From NCBI GenBank assembly GCA_012518555.1, contig JAAYRW010000067.1:1-37535 (forward strand): DNA of 37,535 bases, given 5' to 3'. This document shows, one piece after another, positions 1 to 8,269 of the stretch (positions are counted from its first letter, which is position 1; each line of letters begins with the position of its first letter). The position numbers and the translations under genes are program-made. This DNA comes from Tissierellia bacterium (GTDB lineage: Bacteria; Bacillota; Clostridia; Tissierellales; Sedimentibacteraceae). The notes under the pieces were generated by a model. It did no database searches, had not been told where the DNA came from, and was given only the letters and a program-made list of their open reading frames with translations.

Positions 1-1314
1 GAAGACCGAACTAATAACGGAATAGTTATGATTGGCGGTAAAGTTGAAAGTACCATGTCTGGTAGGGATTATGGTGTAGGTATCCGCATATTCAAAGGAT
101 TTAACAGTGTTTATGCCTATACTAACAAATCTAATAGAGAAACACTTATAGAAACTGCAAAGAAAGCAGCCAAAGCATTAGAAGGAAATTCTCAGGACAT
201 TACTATAAATTTATTAAAAACTGATGTGCAAAACATTAACTCTATTAAAATAGATCCCTCTACAGTTGAAAAAACTAAAAAGGTTGAAGTTATGCGACAG
301 GCCTATAATACAGCTTTTAACTATAGTGATTTAGTTACTCAAGTTACGGTTAATTACACAGATTACATACAAAATATAATGATAGCAAATTCTGAAGGCT
401 TGTGGAAAGAAGACAGCCGTGTTCGTTCAAGACTTGGAATTTCATCGGTAGCGAGTAAAGACGGGGAAATGCAGTCTGGATTTTTTGGTCCCGGTGCAAG
501 TCAAGGATATGAATTTTTCGAGAATTTAGATATTGACTACTATGCAAAGGAGGCATCAAGAGTTGCAGTTAACATGTTAAATGCAAAATACAGCCCTAGC
601 GGAAGAATGCCGGTAATTATCGACAATGGTTTTGGTGGTGTAATTTTCCACGAAGCCTGTGGTCACGGCTTAGAAGCTACATCTGTTGCAAAGGGTCTTT
701 CTGTATTTGCCGGAAAAATAGGTCAGCAGATAGCATCTCCACTAGTTACGGCAATAGACGATGGTTCAATTCCCAAGGAATGGGGTTCTTATACTATAGA
801 TGATGAAGGAACTCCTTCAAGACCAAATGTACTTATTGAAAAGGGTATACTTAAAGGATACATGGTTGATAAATTAAATGCCCGTAGAATGAATATGGAT
901 GTTACTGGCTCATCAAGAAGACAGTCCTTTAGATATGCTCCAACATCTCGTATGTCTAATACCTACATCGATGCTGGCAATTCTAGCCCTGAAGAAATAA
1001 TTGCAAATACGGAAAAAGGTCTTTATGCAAAAAATATGGGAGGAGGTTCTGTAAATCCTAGCACCGGTGAATTTAACTTTGCTGTAATGGAAGGATATAT
1101 AGTTGAGAACGGTAAAATTAAAGAAGCTGTTAGAGGGGCAACCTTGATAGGTAAAGGAACAGATATCCTTAATAAAATAGATATGGTAGGAAATAACCTG
1201 AAATTAAGTCAGGGAATGTGTGGTTCTGTAAGTGGAAGTATTCCAGCTAATGTAGGTCAACCAATGATAAGAGTTTCGGAAATAACTGTAGGTGGAAGGG
1301 AAGGTGAAGTTTAA
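1..1314 (+). CDS. tldD: TldD-type metalloprotease (copy 1), 5' truncated by the window edge
   Basis: The reading frame stays open to base 1 (EDRTNNGIVMIGGKVES...). HExxxH zinc motif (HEACGH), conserved IDDEGTPS and SSRRQSFRYAPTSRMSNTYI blocks. Confidence 0.93.
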   Translation, partial: EDRTNNGIVMIGGKVESTMSGRDYGVGIRIFKGFNSVYAYTNKSNRETLIETAKKAAKALEGNSQDITINLLKTDVQNINSIKIDPSTVEKTKKVEVMRQAYNTAFNYSDLVTQVTVNYTDYIQNIMIANSEGLWKEDSRVRSRLGISSVASKDGEMQSGFFGPGASQGYEFFENLDIDYYAKEASRVAVNMLNAKYSPSGRMPVIIDNGFGGVIFHEACGHGLEATSVAKGLSVFAGKIGQQIASPLVTAIDDGSIPKEWGSYTIDDEGTPSRPNVLIEKGILKGYMVDKLNARRMNMDVTGSSRRQSFRYAPTSRMSNTYIDAGNSSPEEIIANTEKGLYAKNMGGGSVNPSTGEFNFAVMEGYIVENGKIKEAVRGATLIGKGTDILNKIDMVGNNLKLSQGMCGSVSGSIPANVGQPMIRVSEITVGGREGEV

Positions 1315-2666
1315 TGGATATGAAATCATTAATTGAAAAAATTTTTCAAGAGGGCAAAAAGAATGGCTTAGATACTATGGAAGTCTACTATTCAGCTGGT
1401 AGCAGTCTATCGCTGAAAGTATTTCAGAAAGAATTAGACGGATATAGTTTGTCTGAAAGTGAAGGACTTTCCCTAAGAGGAACCTACAAAGGAAAAATGG
1501 GATATTCCTATACTGAGAAGGTAGATGAAACATCTATCGACCAATTAATTAAAGATGTTGTGGAAAATGCAACTATAATAGATTCTGATGATGAGGAGTT
1601 TATTTTTGAAGGATCTAAAGAATACAGGGAAGTAAAGTCTTTTAATCCAGGCTTAGATAAGGTAAAAGAAGAAGAAAAAATTAAATTCGTTAAAGACCTT
1701 GAAAAAGAGGCCTATAAATTAGATAATAGAATTACTTCAGTTAAAACTTGTGTATACGGAGACGGTTACGGAGAAGTAATTATGTCCAATACCAAGGGTC
1801 TGTACTTACACGATAAAAGCAATATGGCATATACATATGTTGTTGTAGATGCCAAAGAGGGCCAAGATATAAAGACAGGTATGGCATATCGTGCCGGCAA
1901 TGACTTTAAAAAATTTAATGTAAAAGAAATTGCAAAGGAAGCCGTAGAAGAAGCAATAGGTCTTTTAGGTGGAAAGTCGGTTAAATCAGGAAATTACCAA
2001 GTAATTATTAGAAATTCAGCAGCAGCAGATATGTTGGAAGCATTTACGGGAATATTTTCTGCTGAAGCTGTACAAAAAAATCTCTCCTTATTAAAAGATA
2101 AATTAAATGAAAAGATAGCAAGTGATAGATTTACTCTGATAGATGATCCCTACATGGATGGAGGTTTGGCATCTCGATCTTTTGATGGAGAAGGTGTTGC
2201 ATGTAAGTATAAAAAAGTCGTAGATAAAGGGATTTTAAAAACATACTTTCATAATTTAAAAACAGCTAAAAAAGACGGCGTCGAAACTACAGGAAATGCC
2301 AGCAAGGGTTCTTACAAATCATCCATAAATATTGCACCTTCTAACTTTTATCTAGAAAAAGGAGAGAAAACCTTAGATGAGATGGTAAGTACTATAGATA
2401 AAGGTATAATGATAACAGAACTTCAGGGACTCCATTCAGGGTTAAATTCCGTATCGGGAGACTTTTCCTTGGCAGCATTAGGATACTTAATTGAAAAGGG
2501 TAAAATTATTAGGCCTGTTGAACAAATAATAGTTTCTGGAAATTATTTCGAAATGCTTAATAATATTGAAGAAGTAGGCAGTGATTTAAAGTTCGGTTTA
2601 CCGGGAGCAGCATATATAGGCTCACCTTCCTTAAAAATTAAGACTTTAGCAATAGCAGGGGAATAG
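1314..2666 (+). CDS. tldE: TldE/PmbA-type partner protein (copy 1)
   Basis: Overlaps the tldD stop. Full-length TldE-like protein without HExxxH; conserved C-terminal block SGDFSLAALGYLIEKGKIIRPVEQIIVSGN. Confidence 0.92.
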   Translation: MDMKSLIEKIFQEGKKNGLDTMEVYYSAGSSLSLKVFQKELDGYSLSESEGLSLRGTYKGKMGYSYTEKVDETSIDQLIKDVVENATIIDSDDEEFIFEGSKEYREVKSFNPGLDKVKEEEKIKFVKDLEKEAYKLDNRITSVKTCVYGDGYGEVIMSNTKGLYLHDKSNMAYTYVVVDAKEGQDIKTGMAYRAGNDFKKFNVKEIAKEAVEEAIGLLGGKSVKSGNYQVIIRNSAAADMLEAFTGIFSAEAVQKNLSLLKDKLNEKIASDRFTLIDDPYMDGGLASRSFDGEGVACKYKKVVDKGILKTYFHNLKTAKKDGVETTGNASKGSYKSSINIAPSNFYLEKGEKTLDEMVSTIDKGIMITELQGLHSGLNSVSGDFSLAALGYLIEKGKIIRPVEQIIVSGNYFEMLNNIEEVGSDLKFGLPGAAYIGSPSLKIKTLAIAGE

Positions 2667-2671
2667 TTGCC

Positions 2672-2712
2672 ACAATCAAAAAGACAATCGAAATGATTGT
2701 CTTTTTGATTGT
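2672..2712. terminator. Rho-independent terminator, probably bidirectional
   Basis: 18-bp perfect stem ACAATCAAAAAGACAATC-gaaat-GATTGTCTTTTTGATTGT between convergent genes. Confidence 0.85.
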
Positions 2713-2728
2713 ATTATGCAGTCTCCTT

Positions 2729-2926
2729 TTAGTCTACTCTTTCGCGTTCATTGAATAATAATGTTATGCAGTATAGACCTGCTAATCCTACAAGACCATA
2801 AACTAAACGACTAAACAATGCCAGCTGACCGCCGAAAATAGCTGCAACTAAGTCGAATTGGAATAGTGCGATCAATCCCCAATTTATAGCTCCTATTATA
2901 ACTAATACTAATGCAAATTTATCCAA
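2729..2926 (-). CDS. DUF378 (YuzA-like) small membrane protein
   Basis: MDKFALVLVIIGAINWGLIALFQFDLVAAIFGG pattern typical of DUF378; RBS AGGAGG upstream. Confidence 0.85.
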   Translation of the reverse strand: MDKFALVLVIIGAINWGLIALFQFDLVAAIFGGQLALFSRLVYGLVGLAGLYCITLLFNERERVD

Positions 2927-3084
2927 TGTTTATCCTCCTTAAATTAAGTATAAAGATATTATTTCGTAAATTTTCTATATTATGCACAATTTCAAAAAAA
3001 ACGGAAAATCAATATCATTAACATAAACTTCTTAAATGAATATAATGAATAAAAAAATGTATTAGTTTTAATTAGGAGGTAATT

Positions 3085-3393
3085 ATGAAATGTAATAAAC
3101 CTGAAGATATTATGGAATGCAGCAAAGATGAAGATATTGTAGAGGTTGATGATAATGTAAATACTCAAAGTGACTGTGGCAGGGTTCGCGGTGATAGGGG
3201 AAGAAGGGATAGAGACTTAATAAGAAGAGACAGAGACTGTGTCTTAGGAGATAGAGGAATTGATTCTTCATTATTGTTTTTCTTTTTGCTCTTAGTTGTA
3301 ATCGTTTGTAAAAGTGACTGTGATATAGAATTAAATACCTTGCTTTGGTTCTTCTTGCTCTTAGTAGTTCTTTATCAGTGGGACATAAATTAG
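3085..3393 (+). CDS. Hypothetical protein: acidic N-terminus, Arg/Asp repeats, two similar hydrophobic segments
   Basis: Strong RBS (TTAGGAGGTAATT-ATG). Repeats RGDRGRRDRD/RRDRDCVLGDRG; SLLFFFLLLVVIV and TLLWFFLLLVVLY. Confidence 0.65.
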   Translation: MKCNKPEDIMECSKDEDIVEVDDNVNTQSDCGRVRGDRGRRDRDLIRRDRDCVLGDRGIDSSLLFFFLLLVVIVCKSDCDIELNTLLWFFLLLVVLYQWDIN

Positions 3394-3418
3394 TAGGGAA
3401 TAAAAATCAAGAATCAGT

Positions 3419-3460
3419 AATAAGGCAGCCAATCTTTTTCGATTTGCTGTCTTATTTTTT
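3419..3460 (+). terminator. Rho-independent terminator
   Basis: Imperfect hairpin AATAAGGCAGCCAATCtttttcGATTTGCTGTCTTATT followed by TTTT. Confidence 0.7.
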
Positions 3461-3721
3461 GTCATCAATTAATTCAATTTCAAGTTTATCGAAATCAATT
3501 TCATCTATGAAATCTTCAGGGTAAAATGTTACACTATTAAATTGAGAGAATTCTTTACTATGTTTTTTTAACCAAAGGGGAACACTTAAATCTAATTTTT
3601 TACATATTTCATCGATACATTTAGCCCTTTTCTTTTCGTTGGGAATATCTTCCTTGTTACTAACTACAATAGAGTTGATAGTTTTATTGTTTTTTATTAT
3701 CTTTGCCCAAAGTTTGTACAT
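3452..3721 (-). CDS. Conserved hypothetical protein (89 aa)
   Basis: Complete ORF between well-defined neighbours; RBS-like GGGGGAT upstream; no recognised domain. Confidence 0.6.
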   Translation of the reverse strand: MYKLWAKIIKNNKTINSIVVSNKEDIPNEKKRAKCIDEICKKLDLSVPLWLKKHSKEFSQFNSVTFYPEDFIDEIDFDKLEIELIDDKK

Positions 3722-3808
3722 ACTACTTATCCCCCTTAGACTGTTTTATAGAAACAATTTTATATTTAAAGTCAAAGCAACCTACCGGATATATAATCAG
3801 TAATTTGA

Positions 3809-4474
3809 TTACATTAATAGTAAATTTTTTATTTCTTCTCTATTACTATTTGTATTTATTCTGTTGATTATGTCTATAGGTCTGTTTTTTAGTTTAAAAA
3901 TTGTATCGGCTAATTCTATAGCCTCATCTACTTGGTGGGTTATAAAAATTACTGTTCGATTGCTGTTTTTCCACATGGATTTAAAAAGAGAAATCATTTC
4001 CTTTTTCAGTTTAAAATCAAGGCCTTTGAAAGGTTCATCCATTATGAGTATGTCAGAAGGATAGGCAAAGGCTCTTGCCAAGGATACTCTTTGTTCCATG
4101 CCACCGCTAAGCTGGTTTATCTTATAGTTTTTATATTCACTTAAGCCCACCATCTTTAGATATCTTTTTATTATCTTTACCCTTTCAGTAGGAGGGTAAA
4201 GATCTTTTAATACAAAATCAATGTTATCGTATACATTGTACCATTTTAGAAGTCTCGGCTCCTGAAAGACATAGGAAATCAATGAACCATTAATTCCTTC
4301 AACAGAACCTTTATCTATTGGGATAATACCAGCTACAATATTTGCAATGGTTGTTTTGCCTACTCCGGAGGGACCGAATAAAGATGTTATTTTATTTTTT
4401 TTAAAGGAAATATTAAAATCTTCCAATACTTCTAAATCATTATACTTCTTTGATACATTTACAAGTTTAATCAT
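3809..4474 (-). CDS. ABC transporter ATP-binding protein (nitrate/sulfonate/taurine-type)
   Basis: Walker A GPSGVGKT, signature LSGGMEQR, Walker B ILIMDEPF; overlaps the permease gene. Confidence 0.92.
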   Translation of the reverse strand: MIKLVNVSKKYNDLEVLEDFNISFKKNKITSLFGPSGVGKTTIANIVAGIIPIDKGSVEGINGSLISYVFQEPRLLKWYNVYDNIDFVLKDLYPPTERVKIIKRYLKMVGLSEYKNYKINQLSGGMEQRVSLARAFAYPSDILIMDEPFKGLDFKLKKEMISLFKSMWKNSNRTVIFITHQVDEAIELADTIFKLKNRPIDIINRINTNSNREEIKNLLLM

Positions 4475-5216
4475 AGTTTTCTCCTAAATTAAATAATGCC
4501 TTTAACAAACTTTCAAAGATGAAACTTAATAAAACTATAATTATAGTCCAGGCAAATAAGCTTGGTATTTCAAGATAAACTTTTGAGTCGTATAGAAAAC
4601 CACCGATAGAGTATTTAGGCAGACTTAAAACTTCTGCAGCGGAAGTAACTTTCCATCCTATACCTAAGGCTGAAATCATGGCGGCTTTTATATAGGGTAG
4701 AGCAGAATAAAAATATACAGATTTAATAACTCTGACTTTGCTTATTTTATATATGCCACACATTTGTAAAAGTTTAACATCAGTAGAATCTATTCCAGTG
4801 ACTGTATTCGTCCAGATTATAGGGAAGCACATGAGAAAAGCAACGAAAATAGGAACATTACTATCTCTAAACCAAAATATTGCAATAATAATTATAGACA
4901 TTACTGGAATTGTACGAATAACCCCTACTAAGGGATATAATAAATTATAAAAAAATTTGTTAATAGCACATATATAACCTAAAATAATTCCAAAAACACA
5001 GGATATTAAAAAACCTGTTAATGTTCTGTAAGTGCTGTAAAAAATAGTGATATAGCTTTCCTTTTCAGCTAATAAAGCTAAAAGAGCCGAAAAAGTAGCA
5101 TGAGGAGAAGGGAGATAAATTTCCCTATTAATTATCAGAGAAAGTATCTCCCACATCAATATCCAAAATATAACAATTAACAATTTACTTTTATTCCGTA
5201 TAATAGAATTCATCAT
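4467..5216 (-). CDS. ABC transporter permease (SsuC/TauC type)
   Basis: Hydrophobic multi-TM protein with SALGIGWKVTSAAEVLSLPKYSIGGFLYDS permease loop. Confidence 0.9.
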   Translation of the reverse strand: MMNSIIRNKSKLLIVIFWILMWEILSLIINREIYLPSPHATFSALLALLAEKESYITIFYSTYRTLTGFLISCVFGIILGYICAINKFFYNLLYPLVGVIRTIPVMSIIIIAIFWFRDSNVPIFVAFLMCFPIIWTNTVTGIDSTDVKLLQMCGIYKISKVRVIKSVYFYSALPYIKAAMISALGIGWKVTSAAEVLSLPKYSIGGFLYDSKVYLEIPSLFAWTIIIVLLSFIFESLLKALFNLGENYD

Positions 5217-6249
5217 CCGGCATGCTTCCTCCTATTGAAGCTGGGTTAGAATCGAATAATATTTCATAAAAGCCCTTTAAATTTTCTTTTACTTCTGTAG
5301 CTTTCCTAAATGTTATGCCGCTGTAAGGTATTGCCCTTTCAACTAAGGGAGCGCTTGGCATAATTTCATGTTTTTCAACTAACAAGGATGCATCCTTCGG
5401 GTTCTCTAAAACCCAGTTTACAGACTTTTCATATTCTTGTAGAAATTTGCTAACAAATTCCTTATTGTTCATTGCAAACTCTTTATTTACGATTATACAT
5501 CCTGTAATTAGTTCACTACCTTCCTCTGTTACAGAAGTCCATGCTTGGTTTAAGTCTATTAACATTTTAACATTTTCATTTTTCATCATAACTTGTGTTA
5601 CAAAAGGTTGAGGCAATAATGCTACCTTACTATCTTCTGAAATTACTGATTGAGCTAAAGTAGGGTGGTCTAAAACATAATCTAATTCTGTTTTTCCTTC
5701 AAGTCCCTTTTGTTTTAAAATATAATTCATGGCATAGTCAGGAGTTGATCCTTTTGCGCTCATGCCTAATGTTTTGCCTTCTAATTCTTCTACTGAACTT
5801 ATATCTTCAGTACCTACTATGTATAAGTTCCCTACTGTGTTAACGGCCATTAATTGGATAAGGCCTTCCATCCTATTATATAAAACTGAGGCTAAATTAA
5901 TTGGTACTGATGATATTTGGATTTGGCCCTTTATAATCTTTCCTGTAAGAGAATCTGGCGCACTTTCAGCAATATATTCTACCCTGTACTTATCGTTATT
6001 AAGAGATACTTCATCAATCATTTTAATCATGCCTATAGAGGTAGGACCTTTAAGTCCTGCTATAGTAACGTTGACAGGTTCAACTTCTTCTTCCTGATTT
6101 TCAGGTTTAACTTCCGGCTCCTTATTATTAGGTTCAACTACTGCTTCTGGTTCATTTTCAGCTGTAGGGCTACTAGGAGGTTCACTACTACAGCCTGCAA
6201 ATAAGCTTAATACCAAGACAATTACTAATAATAAACTAAATTTTTTCAT
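5191..6249 (-). CDS. ABC transporter substrate-binding lipoprotein (NMT1/SsuA-like)
   Basis: Lipobox LSLFAGC, acidic Pro/Glu linker, NMT1-like fold motifs (SSVPINLASVLYN, GKTLGMSAKGSTPDYAMNYILKQKG). Confidence 0.88.
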   Translation of the reverse strand: MKKFSLLLVIVLVLSLFAGCSSEPPSSPTAENEPEAVVEPNNKEPEVKPENQEEEVEPVNVTIAGLKGPTSIGMIKMIDEVSLNNDKYRVEYIAESAPDSLTGKIIKGQIQISSVPINLASVLYNRMEGLIQLMAVNTVGNLYIVGTEDISSVEELEGKTLGMSAKGSTPDYAMNYILKQKGLEGKTELDYVLDHPTLAQSVISEDSKVALLPQPFVTQVMMKNENVKMLIDLNQAWTSVTEEGSELITGCIIVNKEFAMNNKEFVSKFLQEYEKSVNWVLENPKDASLLVEKHEIMPSAPLVERAIPYSGITFRKATEVKENLKGFYEILFDSNPASIGGSMPDDEFYYTE

Positions 6250-6457
6250 TACTTTCCTCCTGTTAGTTTTTTAGACAATGTGCTTTTGACGCTAAGTCCT
6301 TTAAGCTTTTATTCATAACACACCTTAATAAAAAATTCCTTGCTCTTAGAAAAAATCCTTAAGTTTAGATATTTTTAATTTAACACGATTTTAAGATTAT
6401 TACAAGCTTATATTAACAATATTTGATAGGGATCTTATAGTTTTAATCGTTACTCCA

Positions 6458-6486
6458 TTGACAATTATGGTATAATCATATATAAA
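6458..6486 (+). promoter_or_regulatory. Sigma-70 promoter for the MerR-family gene
   Basis: TTGACA-N17-TATAAA, 23 nt before the start codon. Confidence 0.6.
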
Positions 6487-6508
6487 ACACAAAGAATAGG
6501 AGTAATTT

Positions 6509-7723
6509 ATGAAGATCGGTAAATTTGCTGAAATGCATAATATAACTCAAGATACTGTTCGCCACTACTTAGATTTAGAGTTGCTGGTTGCGGAAAAGGA
6601 TGGCGGACATTATAAATTCAGTGATTCAGACAGCCGTGATCTAAAGCGGATAATTGAGTTGAAGAATTTAGGATTCTCTTTAAGCAAGGCACAACAAATT
6701 ATGGCCATGCAAAGGTTAAGTGGAGAAAATACCAAAGCCTTTAGGGATTTTTATTTATCATGTCTAAAGGAAAAGAAAGAAGAGGTAGAGGGAGAAATTG
6801 CGAATTTTACTACTGTAAAATATCAAATAAAGGAAAGAATAAATGAAATTAAATGGCGGGAAAAGGACAAGGTTCAAAAATTAGGTCTTTCCTTGTCTTC
6901 ATTACATTTGCTTCAATGTCCTTACTGTCAAAGTCAATTAACATTACCAGATGGTACAATTGAACAAAATAATGTAATTGAAGCAAGCATAAATTGTAGT
7001 TGTGGTTATAGTGCTGAAATTAAAGATGGAATATATATAGATAAGTCCTGTGTACGCACTAAACTTGTAAATGGAGAAAGACTGCCTACTAAGGAAGAAT
7101 ATTTGGATTCTACTACTCCTAATTATAGTAATTTTTTATATAGGGGAATAGCAACATTAGTTGAATATATAAACAAATATGAAAAAGAACTAAAATATAT
7201 AGTTGAAATAGATAATTGTGTAGGATTTACACTCATGCAGTATATAAAGTATATTCCACCAGAATCTACATATATTCTCATAGATTATGACTATGAAAGA
7301 ATTACCAGTTTAAAAAAAGATTTAGAGAATTTTTATCAACATAAAAACTTTATTTTTCTATGTTGTGACTATAATGTGCTTCCTCTTAGAAAGTCATCTG
7401 TAGATCTGGTAATTGACTACCATATGACAGAAAGATATGAAAAAGAGACAGGGAGTAAATTATATGATGTAATTGTACCCTTAGTAAAAGATAAGGGTAC
7501 AATATGCGGAGCATATATATATTATGAAGAACTTAAGGGTGAAGCGGAAATTACTGAAAGCAGTTTATATAATGAAGAACAAATGATGGAGCTAATTAAT
7601 GGCTACAATCTAAATTTACTAGATTCTACTATTTTAGGCCCTCTAACTGAAGGGATTTCTTATAATAAAGATTTAAGCGATAGGCTAACTTTTCAAGGAG
7701 CCTACATATGTAAAAAAATCTAA
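6509..7723 (+). CDS. MerR-family regulator fused to a zinc ribbon and a methyltransferase-like domain
   Basis: N-terminal MerR HTH (MKIGKFAEMHNITQDTVRHYLDLELL), coiled coil, CPYC...CSCG zinc ribbon, C-terminal class I SAM-MTase-like fold (CCDYNVLPLRKSSVDLVIDYHMTERY). Confidence 0.8.
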   Translation: MKIGKFAEMHNITQDTVRHYLDLELLVAEKDGGHYKFSDSDSRDLKRIIELKNLGFSLSKAQQIMAMQRLSGENTKAFRDFYLSCLKEKKEEVEGEIANFTTVKYQIKERINEIKWREKDKVQKLGLSLSSLHLLQCPYCQSQLTLPDGTIEQNNVIEASINCSCGYSAEIKDGIYIDKSCVRTKLVNGERLPTKEEYLDSTTPNYSNFLYRGIATLVEYINKYEKELKYIVEIDNCVGFTLMQYIKYIPPESTYILIDYDYERITSLKKDLENFYQHKNFIFLCCDYNVLPLRKSSVDLVIDYHMTERYEKETGSKLYDVIVPLVKDKGTICGAYIYYEELKGEAEITESSLYNEEQMMELINGYNLNLLDSTILGPLTEGISYNKDLSDRLTFQGAYICKKI

Positions 7724-7780
7724 GCAATTAGTCTATTGACATGGGTTAACCCTACATTATAAAATAGCTTGAGGTGTACT

Positions 7781-8206
7781 ATGGTTTCCACTGAATGGGT
7801 GCAAGGAAGAGATAAATTAAATACTGTTCTTACCATTAGGGAGGAAGTATTTGCTGAAGAAAGTATAGAAAATAAAATTACTGACTTTTACGATGACTTT
7901 GCTTTTAATGCAGTACTATATACAGATAGTGTGCCAGCAGCTACAGGCAGATTATTATTTAAAGAGGGTAAATACTTCATCGATATGCTCTGTGTAAAAA
8001 AACAATTCAAAGGACAAAACTATGAGGATTTATTAGTAAGAATGCTTGTAAGGAAGGCAATTACCATAGGAGCTACTAAAGTTTATATGGAAGCAGATGA
8101 AAGCAGGATTCAATTATTAGAAAAAATCGGCTTCCTTAAAGTTTCAAAAAACAACTTGATGGTTAAGGAAGGCGATGTTGCTGGACATTGCTGTGTTAAA
8201 TGCTAA
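7781..8206 (+). CDS. GNAT-family N-acetyltransferase
   Basis: GNAT-like pattern (EEVFAEE, AATGRLLFKEGKYFIDMLCVKKQFKGQNYEDLLVRMLVRKA, LLEKIGF). Start moved to ATG 7781, preceded by GAGGTG. Confidence 0.75.
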   Translation: MVSTEWVQGRDKLNTVLTIREEVFAEESIENKITDFYDDFAFNAVLYTDSVPAATGRLLFKEGKYFIDMLCVKKQFKGQNYEDLLVRMLVRKAITIGATKVYMEADESRIQLLEKIGFLKVSKNNLMVKEGDVAGHCCVKC

Positions 8207-8269
8207 AGAAGAAGTAATAGGCCAAAGTAGAGTAAAATACAGATTATAATGGGTTAAATGGAGGAAAAA

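Noticed and set aside
350-559. Antisense ORF on the minus strand inside tldD copy 1
   Set aside because: No RBS or recognisable domain; fully inside a well-conserved gene on the other strand.
3801-3818. TAATCA...TGATTA short inverted repeat near the end of the ABC ATPase gene
   Set aside because: Only 6-bp A/T-rich arms with no T-run; not a convincing terminator or operator.
3864-4144. Two plus-strand ORFs inside the ABC ATPase gene
   Set aside because: Antisense shadow ORFs of a strongly conserved minus-strand coding sequence.
5762-6204. Plus-strand ORFs opposite the substrate-binding protein
   Set aside because: Shadow ORFs; the minus-strand lipoprotein explains the region.
8207-8269. 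Possible T-box or riboswitch before gltX
   Set aside because: The gap is only about 60 nt and has no T-box-like stem or terminator.
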